Positions 1 through 9,977 of a stretch of 64,000 nucleotides of DNA are shown here, piece by piece. Origin of the DNA: Coprinellus micaceus (lineage: Eukaryota > Basidiomycota > Agaricomycetes > Agaricales > Psathyrellaceae). The stretch lies in the NCBI GenBank assembly GCA_951394405.1, contig OX596334.1, positions 1,240,001 to 1,304,000 on the forward strand. Reading direction: 5' to 3'. The translations under genes and the position numbers were made by a program. The notes beneath the pieces were generated by a model. That model ran no database searches. It worked only from the letters and a program-made list of their open reading frames with translations, and was not told where the DNA came from. Position 1 is the stretch's first letter. Every line of letters begins with the position of its first letter.

Positions 1-2
1 GA

Positions 3-212
3 GAGGACACCCTGAGGATGTTGGACAAGGACATCAAAAGGTGCCTGGAGAGCGTGAATGGTCTCGCTGGGAGTATCAGATCGCTCAAGGTTCTCAAACA
101 AGAGCTCCTCGTCATCGAAGATAAGGCTTTGGAGGCAGAGACGGCCGGGGAGGCGGCGAATGCGCGGACAGACGGTGTGAGTGGTGGTCTCGGCGCCAGT
201 CAGTCTGCATAG
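3..212 (+). CDS. C-terminal end of an unidentified protein (5' end outside window)
   Basis: An open frame enters from the left edge and runs to a TAG at 210-212, giving about 69 residues. An internal ATG lies at 18, but the frame is open upstream to the window edge, so this is probably the end of a longer gene. The residues are rich in Lys, Glu and Leu with a likely coiled-coil stretch (heptad-like Leu/Ile from about residue 10 to 45), then a Gly/Ala/Ser-rich tail. I do not recognise a family. The TET/JBP-type gene 1 kb downstream makes a transposon-associated protein possible, but nothing in these residues shows it. Confidence 0.4.
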   Translation, partial: EDTLRMLDKDIKRCLESVNGLAGSIRSLKVLKQELLVIEDKALEAETAGEAANARTDGVSGGLGASQSA

Positions 213-1091
213 TCAACCGAGAGGGCGGACCACCTGGCGATCGCCCTGGTTCGCCTTGGATTGATGATTGCCGGTACTTACTTTTGTATAAACATCAGAC
301 ATTTCAATACCATTCATTCTGTTTTGTACTTCCATCCCCCCCAATTTTCTTGCAAACAGAATGCCGGTGCCTCTTTGGTCCGGCGCCTATTGTATCTCCT
401 TCATGTCATTTTTCGCACAGAGGAGAGATTCATTTCTTCAATTTCTCGAAGACGATCATGCAGGGAGAGGTTTCGACCGGCGTTACGTTGACCTATTTTT
501 CAACGAGATGGTACATATTTCCTTTTATCACTGGCCCCCCTGTGCTTACTTCCATATCATTAGGGCATCGCTTTCAGAGCGCAGGGGATTCAGGGATCTC
601 TTTGGGCGTTCGACGACACATTCTACAGTCGTTCGCTGACTTCGATTTGCATGAAGATGGCGGCCTACTGCGATATGGATGAGGACATTTGGATGGCGCT
701 CACATCTGGGTGCTTTCGAGCCCCCCAGCCTTCAAACGCATCGCCGTTTGCCTCGTCGTTCGTGTCGCACGTCGGAGAGTGGTGGCTGCCCCCAAAGGTC
801 CCCCCTACATTCAACTCTGTTGTGGAGGAGTGGGAGGGATTCATGTTGTGGACTGCCAGTCAGACGAAACCTTGCTTGGAGGATGGTATAACAGGAGAGG
901 TTGTCTCGGCCTTGGAGGCCATTGTTAGCCATGTGGAGAGTGCGATGGATGCTGCCGCGGCTTCCATCAAGGTCACAGATGGTTCCCTAGATCGCATCAG
1001 CGCAATCTCGGATCGGTGGAACACGCTAACAAATCGAACATAGCCCCATTGCATTCATGTACATATTGCTGGTATTTCGTGGTGTGGGGAA
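213..1091. other. Mostly non-coding stretch with one doubtful ORF
   Basis: This stretch separates the edge fragment from the dioxygenase. Apart from the doubtful ORF at 651-1043 I see short overlapping frames without recognisable protein content, and no RNA gene or clear repeat. Confidence 0.4.
651..1043 (+). CDS. Hypothetical protein, 130 aa, weakly supported
   Basis: An ATG-to-TAG frame of 131 codons. The N-terminal half is rich in Trp, Cys and Met, and the C-terminal half looks helical with Ala, Val and Ser. The same frame stays open upstream to about 605 and could be the last exon of a longer gene. No domain is recognised. It lies tail-to-tail with the TET/JBP-like gene, 48 bp from that gene's stop. 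Other frames of similar length overlap it, so it may not be coding. If real, it could belong to a mobile element that carried the dioxygenase; that is only a guess from position. Confidence 0.25.
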   Translation: MKMAAYCDMDEDIWMALTSGCFRAPQPSNASPFASSFVSHVGEWWLPPKVPPTFNSVVEEWEGFMLWTASQTKPCLEDGITGEVVSALEAIVSHVESAMDAAAASIKVTDGSLDRISAISDRWNTLTNRT

Positions 1092-2469
1092 CTACATGGA
1101 TGAATCGAGTCTACAGTCAGCGGGCAGGTTAATCCGGAGTGTGGCAGTGAGGTCATTGAGGCGAGGAGGTAGAAGCTCGGTATAGTGTGGGAGGGTGCCA
1201 TACCCAACGTTCGGTCGAAAAAAGCTTGCCATACAGACTCGTTCGCCATCCACTTCAGACGCACCATGTTGCAGCAGATGTCCTGGGATGAGGATGGCGG
1301 TCGAGGGGTTATAAACTAAATGCGCGCCGAAGAGTGGGATGTCGAACCTGCCCTTCCCGTATCGACCAAAAGTGGCGAGCAAGTCGAAGAGCATCTTTCC
1401 TCCCCTTGTGTCCCGGTGAAGCGGCGTCTCGCGGTTCGAGATGAGGGCGAACGCAGTGAAGGGAGTGGACCAGTGTTCAAAGAGTCGTTCGAAGTGTTGT
1501 CGCTGCTCAACCTCAATCCGGCCCTCCCGAAGTTGTTTTAGAACCTCGGTCTGGAGGCTGTAGAGGTGGGGGTGGACAAGGGAGAGGATGACACCAATCA
1601 AGGCGTTGGTATCGCACTGGGATGCAACGAATTCAGGTCCGCCCCCGAAGGGACGCAGACCAGCGGAGGGTGCGGGTGGTCTGTCATTGTGGGGCTTAGG
1701 GAAGTTATACAGGGGTCAGTGATGAACTACACAGTATCACGAAATAGCAGAACTCACTCCCCAGCCTAGGTTATACCAGCAAATACTCATGACGACATTC
1801 CCCGGGGCCAACACGCTATCGGCGGGCGGACGGAACATGGTGTCGTCATCTCGCCAATTGCAACCATTACCCTTCTTTTTCTTCCGTTTCGTCCTGCTCT
1901 CCACAAGGACAGACTTGGGGGCGCGCGATAACGCCTTGACAGACTCGTAGACATGTTCCTATACATGTTCCATTCCATCATTGGTCCGTATAACAAGACA
2001 TTAGGGTACTCACCGATCGCTCTACTGTGAAGGCATTGGGGAAGAACCAGCCAACAACGCGGTCGCCTATATCGATAAAGGCTGTTGGTCTGGTCAGGAG
2101 CCTGAGCGTCCCCTGTTCCGTGTTTTCGGGGAAAGGCCCCTGAAAGCGTGATCGCAACACCTCATCCTTGTTTTTCAGGTTGGAGTCCAACACTTTTTGG
2201 ACCTCTTCGATTCGGAACGGAAGCCTGACTAGGGGGGGGGAGGGATAGTGATATGTCAGTTCAGAGACTATCGACGCGGCCCAGGAGCTCTCACCCTGGT
2301 TCCGCAACGCTTGGTGAAAGCGGTCCACAATCATTTCCAATTCAATTTGCATCGCTGGTGGCACAGTAGTGGGCGCCGGGGCAACAGGGCCACCCATTCG
2401 CTCACGTAGGAACTCCTTAGTGAGCTGGGAGTACAATTCGGTTCGCTGAAGCCCAGGAGGTAGAGTCAT
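1092..2469 (-). CDS. TET/JBP-type 2-oxoglutarate/Fe(II) dioxygenase
   Basis: Exons (minus strand) are 2469-2014, 1958-1758 and 1694-1092. All junctions are GT-AG and phase 0, giving 419 residues. The double-stranded beta-helix core is in exon 3. It has the HxD iron ligand (PLHRD, H312/D314), a Gly-Lys stretch with a GRFDIPLFG segment, the distal iron ligand His (LLQHGA, H362) and the 2-oxoglutarate-binding Arg (FFRPN, R379). Exon 2 carries a Lys/Arg-rich segment followed by NWRDDDTMF and ICWYNLGWG, which I recall as typical of fungal TET/JBP proteins just before the core. Family knowledge: these enzymes oxidise 5-methylcytosine to hydroxymethyl, formyl and carboxyl forms in DNA. Fungal copies are expanded in Agaricomycetes and often accompany Kyakuja-Dileera-Zisupton transposons. 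No frame damage is visible. The start at 2469 is the first in-frame ATG, and further upstream exons are possible. Confidence 0.82.
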
Positions 2470-3314
2470 CGTTGCGCGAATCGATGTCGGAGGCGGGATG
2501 TAACGGCGGAAGGATGAAAGATAGTGCCACGTATTCTACTCTGGCGTGTCGCGTGGTTGATCAATCACATGGACATCCAAGGGAATGCGTCTCACCGAGC
2601 TTGTGATTGTCCGAGAGCCCATCACGACCCGCTCATTGTGCGGACGGACCTGTGAGGCGTACGAGAGGTCATGTGGAATTGGTTCCGGTGATGGAAGACA
2701 CGGCCCATTGTATCCGACGTTCGTGATGGGCGCGCGAAGGTGACCGCGGCACTGCCTTTTGTGGGGATTGAGCGGACAATGCCCGACTTGGTCAGAACCG
2801 CACTTCTCAACTGACCCATGTCGGTTGGGTCATCCCTTTTCTCAAGTGAGCCATAGGCAATCAGGGTCTCACTTGAGCCATTGGGTTTAGTGCATCAGAC
2901 ATCTGCTCAATTGAGCACAAGTGATCAATATGATTGGTCATTAAGGGTCCTCAATTGGGTCAAGGCCCATGGAGATTCAAGCTGAATGCCCTGGCTTCTC
3001 TGTATCGAGCCAGAGCTCCATGGCCTCCCACTGGGGCCGGTCATGATGATAGCGATCGTACGAGCGGTCAAACAAAGGTGGAGGTGCCATCGGCTGATCG
3101 TAGGTAGGTGGGGCAGGCATAGCGATTGTTTTAGGGGCATTCAGGCGTTCAGATCTGTGGGTGGTGACCCTTTAAAGAATTTGGCGGCGGCAAACCAAGA
3201 GGCTGACACAGAACGTATAGCCTCGATCTGCGTCAAACATGGACCTACACCACACCGCGATCGAACCTCGACAGTTCCCGCAATGGTCCCACAGGTCATA
3301 AAAGCCTGCCACAC
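2470..3314. other. Intergenic region between dioxygenase and chromodomain genes
   Basis: The divergent spacer between the two genes. It contains several near-palindromic ctcaagtgag-type motifs around 2840-2960 (see the inverted repeat). I see no integrase, transposase or reverse transcriptase frame here, so the neighbouring chromodomain is not visibly the tail of an intact retroelement. Confidence 0.4.
2841..2877. repeat. Perfect 10-bp inverted repeat with 17-nt loop
   Basis: ctcaagtgag at 2841-2850 and its exact reverse complement ctcacttgag at 2868-2877 could form a hairpin. A further palindrome-like ctcaattgagc follows near 2912. It could be a regulatory dyad or a transposon-end relic; nothing in the sequence decides this. 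Confidence 0.55.
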
Positions 3315-3702
3315 ATGTCTAGGACTCAGGAAACCATGTCCTACAACCCCCACTACAAGACGCCGCCTGTCGCTGTCTGCTCACCCTCCGTGAAGCCGCT
3401 AGGTCCCACTATCAGCAAGCGCGGTAAGAAGGAATGGCACATCGATAATATAGTCGACGCCAAACGCATTGCTGGAAAGCTGCGCTACCGTGTGCGTTGG
3501 CTAACATATGGACCTCAGGCGGATACTTGGGAAACCAAAAATAACATGAGGAAGACGGCCGCACTCGACCGTTGGCTTCATTACCAGAAAATCGTGCGTA
3601 GATACTTCTTCTTTTCCGGCTTTGCAATGACTGTAACATTTTCAGCCGGTGGACATGCCTTTCAAAAGCATTGCAGAGAGCAGGGTGTATGCGAATATAT
3701 AG
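3315..3702 (+). CDS. Small stand-alone chromodomain protein
   Basis: Exons are 3315-3593 and 3646-3702, joined by a 52-nt GTGCGT...CAG intron in phase 0, giving 111 residues. ATG at 3336 is an alternative start. Residues about 38-92 form a chromodomain: a basic lead-in (KRGKKEWHIDNIVDAKR), the aromatic-cage-like W, then YRVRWLTYGP and DTWE, ending in an amphipathic helix (ALDRWLHYQ). Chromodomains bind methylated histone tails, and in fungi they are common at the C-terminus of Ty3/gypsy (chromovirus) integrases. No integrase or reverse transcriptase frame precedes this one, and the spliced reading frame is clean. It may therefore be a domesticated chromodomain or a much reduced retroelement remnant. 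It is transcribed divergently from the TET/JBP-type gene. Confidence 0.65.
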
Positions 3703-4552
3703 CTTGAGGTGTCGACACCCTTCTACGTTATCTATTCAACACGGTCCTCAACTTTCACAGATCATTTCAAACTTAGAAATCTCTTCAGACGGCAACGACT
3801 TTGCAATTCCCTAATTGTATCACTGTATATTAGCCAAACTTCCCTTGTAGACTTTCCCCATTATCAAATCTTGTCTGAATCGTCGGCCTAAAGCCTTTCC
3901 TTCAAAGCTCGTCTCGGGCGCCTATCAAGAAGAAAACTCGCGAAGCTTGGGCGACGGGTTACTATATATGAGAAGTCGAGGGTAGCGGGCTTGACCACTC
4001 GTTGGTGCTTATGGATAAGGAGGGTAGAACGAGGAGAACAGGCCCGAGGCGACACACGGAGATGGTGGTGGTAAGAGAGAGAACAATGACGGTTGGACGC
4101 GACCACTCCCGGGCCGAAATAGATCGTGCACGTGATCGCTCGCATTGATCACTGATTGAAACTTGAAAGCCGGTGTATCGACGAAAGCCTGCCAGTGAGT
4201 GCACCGCGATGATCGGTACTTCCGTTGGTGAAGTTTGGGTGTGCAAAGCAGGCCGGGTGAAGGATGGGTTAAGTGCGGGCAAAAAAGCACATTGAGGTCG
4301 TTGCACAGCCATCCCCGTCTTGCTGTACCATCCGAAGGTCTTTCAACAGGTTGACACGGAGACCGAGATGTATTAATTAGTGGGTAGAGGTCAAGACGAG
4401 AGCATCGTACACCAAGCGGTCAGAAGATATATAATAGGGTAAGTAGGTTTCAGTTCTCGGAAAGTTACATGTTAACTAGGCGATCGAAACACAATGAAAA
4501 AATATATTTTCATATCTAGAAGCGAAGCAGCTGCGACGGTGAACAGAGCAGC
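3703..4552. other. Intergenic, no gene seen
   Basis: It lies between the chromodomain gene and the 3' end of the first FunK1 gene. Several overlapping minus-strand frames of 85-116 codons (3888-4312) have no recognisable content and mutually exclusive frames, so I treat them as chance. Confidence 0.4.
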
Positions 4553-7355
4553 CTATCCAGAGACCTTCGGCTTCTTGAAAGTGCGAAGGCGCGAGGATTT
4601 ACGCCTCGGTTGAGCAGGAGCGGCTTTCGGGGGGCTGGGATTCATTTTGGAATCGCCCTCGGAGTCTCCAGAAGGGCTTCGAGCACGCTTCTTCTCGTTA
4701 GGGACACTAACACTGGTTTGGGGGAATGCATCGGTGGCGACCGTCCATGCCTGGTCAGCAGCACCCCCAAGAGCGGCGATGGCATCCTCAAAAAACCCCA
4801 GAACAGTGGCGTAGTGGATGACCACATTTTCAAGTATAGGCTTGAAGATGCCTTGAGGGACTGGCGTCTTCGCAGGAAGCTGGCGAATGAGCCTGCCCCT
4901 CTCCTCCCGAATCTCCCCCACCCATGTGAGGTACCTTTCGAACAAGTTTGCGCACGGGTCTCCCCACGAGGTTCGAACGGCGTCGATGGCAATCTTTCCA
5001 TGAGGGCGCCTGATGTCGAATAGAGCGGACTTGCTGTTGGCAGCCCTCTCAGCATCTTCGCTAGCCCATCCGCGGATGACCTTCCTCCCGGGGTCAGTTG
5101 AGGGCCTCAGCTGGTTGTTGGGGAGGAAAATGAGGAAAAGGAAGCAGAGGACGTAGAAGAAAGACTCGAGGTCATCGAGGTCATCGTGCGCCGGGGGACT
5201 ACCTGCGGTCAAGTCGTGGATATAGTCGAGGATAGTGATAGATTGGAAGAAGCGGGAGCCCTGCGTTTCAAACGTCAGCTGGGATGCTTCGATCCGAAGG
5301 TCAAGAGACGGTTACTCACTGTCCTTGCCTCCTTCGCGGCGCCTTGATGGTCGTTCTCCAAATCTATTGCGACGTTCAAGTCTATCAAGACGCCACGATG
5401 CCCGACGGCATCGACCTTGCCGAGCAGGATGTTCTTGTTGTTAATATCGCGATGCAAGATCTCAGCTCGCCCCAGGAGCCTCGCGTGACCTATGGGTAAC
5501 ATGGCGCGAGTTAGCAAAGAGAAAGGAAGAGTATCGAAGAATACTTACCTGCTATCGCGTCACGGATGGCAGCAGCGGCCTGAAGCTTCGATTCGAAGTG
5601 CTGAATTCGCGTCCCGTACTCTTCTATCACAACACGCGATGCAATGCGATTACAGAAGCTCCTGTCCTTGTTGGTGAAGAAGGACCGGTAGTTCTTGGTC
5701 TCCTCACGCCCAGAGTCGAAGGATACTAACTGGCAGACTCCGGTGAGGCCCACCGCCTTCTCACGCCCAGAGTCGAAGGATACTAACTGGCAGACTCCGG
5801 TGAGGCCCACCGCCTTCTCAAGGAGCACATGCTCTTGAGTACGGCCTTGGGGAGTCCACGAGTCCTTGACAACAAACCGCCTCTTGGACTTGGGGTCCTC
5901 CACGGCCCAGCAGGTGGTCGCCCGGCCTCTAATGACCTGAACGGCGATGGGATCCTGATGGACTAGATGATACTCCTTCTTGTTCGTGAACAGTCGTCCA
6001 TTCTTCTTGATGCCGTCGGAGGTGTCCCATTGGATGCTTGTATCAAATCCCAGGATCTTCTCGTCCACGCTGCAGAGAGTGACGATCATTCGGATGAATT
6101 TTTCCTTCTCCGCGGTGGCATGGATCGTCATGGCTGGGAGGATTTCGGCACCAGAGCGGTCAAAGTGGAAGAGACGACAGGTTTCCTCGCTGAGGAGGAA
6201 GCAGCGAATGAAGAAGCGATTTGGTTGGTGGGCGAGGACTTGCCTATAGGCGCAGAACATGGTCAGAGCGATTCAATAAAACAGGAATTAAACGACGTAC
6301 CGAGCACCTATAGACATTTGTTCAATGTGGGCCCCAGAACCCCCCATATCGCACTCGCGCTTCATCTCGATGATTGTAGCTATGTTGGAGTAGCCAAGCC
6401 CGGAGCCGTCAGGTGGCTTTGCAAACGATGGGCCACAAGCTCGGACGATGATGTCCGGCGATGTATAGTTGTCCTCGCCCTTGTGTTTGAACCGAAAGGT
6501 GTGAGCCTCGACGAACCTGCGCTCGACTCCATCTGGGCAGTAAGGTGTGACGAGTTTATCGAGTATTGTATTCAAAATTTCGACCATCGGCGTATAGAGA
6601 TTTCTTTCAAAGCCCGGCTTCTTTGGGACGTGCCAACGACGGTTGGTGTAAACACCGCCGCAGTCCGCCGCCACGAATGGTGCGAGTTGGTCGTCCGTAG
6701 GGAGGAAGAAGAGACGTTGGTAAAGGATCTTCGGCCCAATGAAGACGGGTCCAAGTTCTGCCACCAGATCAGAGCCACGGCTCGGTGCTGGCGAGGATCT
6801 TCCGTGGGGGATGTCCATTGTGGTCGATGCTTTGTGTACCGGCGTCTGCTCGACGGGCCGTTCGGCACACTTCAAGCTCGAGGCCTGGAGATCGGTCGGC
6901 TTGATATCGTCAGGCAGTGTGCTTGCCTTAACGGGGGCGTTCATGACATCTTGGAGGTCGTCATCTTCTTCCGAAGGCAGGTCGAAGGTGACGGATCGCG
7001 GTGCAGGTGCAAGAGATCCAGCTCCAGCTGCGTCCCTAGCGGCTTCAATCTGAGGGTCGTTCAAGTCCTCAAACCCGTCTTCTATGTCGTTCAGGTCGTT
7101 AAACCCGTCTTCTATTTCTCCGGGGTCTGAGTCGCCGTCGATGTCCAGGGCGAGCCTGAGGGCGGGAAGGTGAGGGCGGGGTGAGGAGCTACAAACGTAC
7201 ATTCAGCTCGTCTTTCAGCCACACAATCCGAGCCAAACATACCTTGCGCTTGAAGACTCTCCTCCACTCCCTTCGTCTAACAGCATGGCGATGTCCTCGG
7301 GCTCTTGCCAGCTGGGGGCGCGGGTCTGCTCGTGGCTACGAGAGCTAGATGCCAT
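4553..7355 (-). CDS. FunK1 fungal-type protein kinase 1
   Basis: Exons (minus) are 7355-7243, 7155-6301, 6243-5549, 5489-5320 and 5260-4553, giving 846 residues. The start MASSSRS was chosen because the first intron then joins in phase. The N-terminus is acidic and holds a doubled 10-residue unit (IEDGFNDLND/IEDGFEDLND). The FunK1 N-terminal domain follows (about 150-320), then the kinase: beta-3 Lys in FVVKDSW (about K449), catalytic HRD at about 567-569 with NKNILL, and the DFG-equivalent IDLN (D591; paralogues have IDLD). The C-terminus is basic and Ser/Pro-rich with KKRARSP- and KKPKVSG-type nuclear-localisation-like stretches. FunK1 kinases are an Agaricomycete-expanded family of unknown substrates. 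An exact in-frame 57-bp tandem duplication lies between the beta-3 Lys and the catalytic loop. The last three introns fall at the same positions as in the paralogues at 12.5, 18.1 and 38.2 kb. Confidence 0.88.
5704..5817 (-). repeat. Perfect in-frame 57-bp tandem duplication inside FunK1-1
   Basis: 5704-5760 and 5761-5817 are identical copies. Each encodes 19 residues (AVGLTGVCQLVSFDSGREK), so the reading frame is preserved. The paralogous kinases have a single copy (for example GIPGIVEMLAYQDN). The lack of any divergence points to a recent event, or to an assembly artefact. Confidence 0.95.
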
Positions 7356-9595
7356 GTGTGGCGGGGGAATATGGTGGTTCAGGTGAGAGGGAGGGGTTTC
7401 AATCTCAGCTTCTAGGTCACTGCTTTTATATCCCCGAAGAAACACGAGGCCGTCGCAATGGACTGTGCGAAGGAGGTGAGTGGCACATTTGCACGTGATC
7501 GCGACGAGGGGACTTGCCTTTTTGAGGCGCCACGAAAGAACAATGAAAGTGCACAGCGGCGACCCTCGGGTGTATGAAGCGCCGGCTCCATTGTCCTGGA
7601 AACCGACCGCGCCACCAGGTGTTCAGCAGGGTCTAGGTGGTGAGTCGGGGAACCCGAGACGACCATCGTTAAATCACTGTCCACAGAATTATGGAAGCAG
7701 GCGGATATCGTCCATTATGAGAAACGGACACCCCCACTGACAGCAGTGCCTGCCACCCGCCTCGTTGGACTTCTACTGTTGTCGATGTGGTCCCGGACGC
7801 CCCATAGCGTAGTCATTCTTCTCCTCATCCGACACTCGACCATCCTGCAGTAGACCAAACCTCGCGTACACCTGCGTCACCCGCATGGACCCAGGGCTCA
7901 TGGGGGACACATTTGCCAAGCTCCATGCCATGTTGCCGAGTCCTTAGACTTGCACCACGTAGCCGGGTGTTCTGAGATACCTGGGACGGCCAGCCAGTCA
8001 TCCGTAAGGCCCTTCTGGGGACCACGAGCTTCCAATACGAGAGGGCAGACGCACTTTCCCAACGGTAGTTGAGCCCAAACTTCAAAGTGACCGACCAACG
8101 TCCCGATAGCAGCACTGTCGAGACCTTCTCGAGGTAAGCGTCGTGTAGAAACGCGATTAGCCATCATCGTCGTCCAGCGGTATGGTTCAAAATCTAGTCG
8201 AAGCGTCGTGTTTAACTGAGGCATCTCTCTCTGTTGTACTTCCCGCCGTTATTCCCAGTCGGTCGTCGCCGCGCTCTAGAAAAGTCTACTAGACCCTGGC
8301 ACTCACCAAGGGATCCTAGAGTCAATTTAAAACCAAGGCGGCCGTATCGCTAGATTAGAATTCCTCCCAATGTCACGATTTCTCAGATATGAGGGACCTT
8401 GAAGCCGATGGGCGGGCGGACACCCCGAATCGAGCCGATCAGGAACGGTCTGGTCGTGACCTTCTAGCTAGTCTAGCGAAACGAGCATTCCTTCGGACTT
8501 CGTTGCCACCGCAGGTGGGCGTGTGCAGAGAGAGCAGCCAAGATATAAGATGGGCCGACCCAGGATGTTGATTCGAGTTCGACAACTGCGCAATATAGGC
8601 GCTCTTGTGGGCTTCAGGTCGAGTCAAGCCTCCCATCGAACTGTCGCCGTGACTGGGAGCGGAGGAAGGGTAGGCAGGGATGGACCTCTTTCGTTGTAAA
8701 GTTTCCCTGTGCGCCTCTGAGGAGGGTCGGCGCCAAAGCACGACCGTGTGATGGACACAGAGAGAAGGTACAAAGAGGACTCACGTATGTATAACAGCCC
8801 TCCAAGCGCAACTGCGACCCCATCGCCCTTCGGGGCATGCAGACCTGGGACATGGTCTCTTGATATTCATAAGCAGCACTTTGTTGCAACTCGACGAGCC
8901 GAGCCGAGGGCCTTAGAATGAGTGGTCCCAGCACAAAGCACGACCGCGACCTGGTGTTGAACGAACCTGGGATCCGTGGCTGTGTCGGTTCCTCCTTCGC
9001 GAAGTTTTTGGATTTCACCTCTGCCTCCTCCCTCCTTTCTCTCTTGGTTTTCTGGTCTCCCCCTGGTGCCAGTCCTCGTATTTCCACAGCTTGGGTGCCC
9101 ATTTATACTCGGAATCTGGCTTAACCGTGATTATCAACACCTGGAAGTTGGCTGCTGCCTCTCTCCAAATCGCAGCCCAGTGCAGAGGGATAACAGCCAC
9201 CTGTTGGATGCTCAGTTGGGGATTGGAAGGGTCTCAATTGTATCATGAATAAACACGCCGCTATCTACAAGCCACGATGATCCCCACCACTCGCAGTTCG
9301 TGCAATTGCCCACACGACCGTTCCCCACCCCTAGACCCTGGCCCATCCAACCCCCCCCCCTCATGGATGCCCATCTTATCCACCGACTGAATTCTATCAT
9401 CCTCCGTGATCGTTTGTCCTCGGCCTATCCCATCCTGATGTAGCCTTTCCGCCTTCGCAAACCTAAGGCACCCAATTTCGGCCGTTAACGACTCACAGTG
9501 GAAGAGTCCTTCGTCTCCTTTTCTTGCGCCTGCCCTCCCGCCATAACCCGACAGATATCTCTATCCCTTGGCTCCGCCTGCCAATATCATCGGCA
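7356..9595. other. Gene-poor 2.2 kb stretch
   Basis: The 5' side of FunK1-1 followed by sequence with only short overlapping frames on both strands (for example 7898-8224 and 8614-9102 on the minus strand) with no recognisable domain and no splice-compatible partner. It probably contains decayed repeats. I see no tRNA or rRNA. Confidence 0.4.
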
Positions 9596-9740
9596 TGCAT
9601 AAACGCCCCTTTTCATTCGCCTGGTCGGGCACCCACAACCAGGGCTCGACACGTCGGTTCAGTGGCCGTCGATGAAATTTCTGGAAAGAAGGTCAGCGGT
9701 ACCATCACGCTAGAGGAGCATGATGTTCACTCGGTCCGGG
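9596..9740 (+). pseudogene. FunK1 relic fragment
   Basis: The plus strand encodes, in two frames, the segment just before the FunK1 kinase core. One frame gives LFIRLVG...GLDTSVQW (up to about 9666). The next frame gives VDEISGKKVSGTITLEEHD (about 9672-9728). Intact paralogues read GLDTSVQW followed by a short linker and SGKKLAGTITVNEYD, so the match covers about 45 residues across a frameshift, with an in-frame TAA near 9601. Nothing FunK1-like remains before or after. This is an old broken copy lying opposite and downstream of the minus-strand FunK1-2 pseudogene. Confidence 0.75.
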
Positions 9741-9977
9741 AAATGCACAATAGGGGCAAAGAGCCTACACGACGTACGCCCCGCTGTAAGCGAATGTGTA
9801 TGCATATCGTATCAAAATACAAGGGGGTTCGAGCGAGGCTTCAGGTAGACATATGCCCACCCGTGCAGCTGCGTGGACAACCACGGTGGTGTCGTCCCGG
9901 GGGCGCCTACAAGGTCCATCGTCTCCATCGTCCTTGGAAGGCATCTCTCTGGTCGGATTAGAGGGACGCGTCCCCGG

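Noticed and set aside
3315..3702. Chromodomain as the tail of an intact Ty3/gypsy retrotransposon
   Set aside because: No reverse transcriptase, RNase H or integrase motifs on either strand nearby and no LTR pair seen; annotated as a stand-alone gene instead.
5967..7130. 387-codon plus-strand frame opposite FunK1-1
   Set aside because: It is the antisense shadow of the second and third FunK1-1 exons, which carry real motifs on the minus strand.
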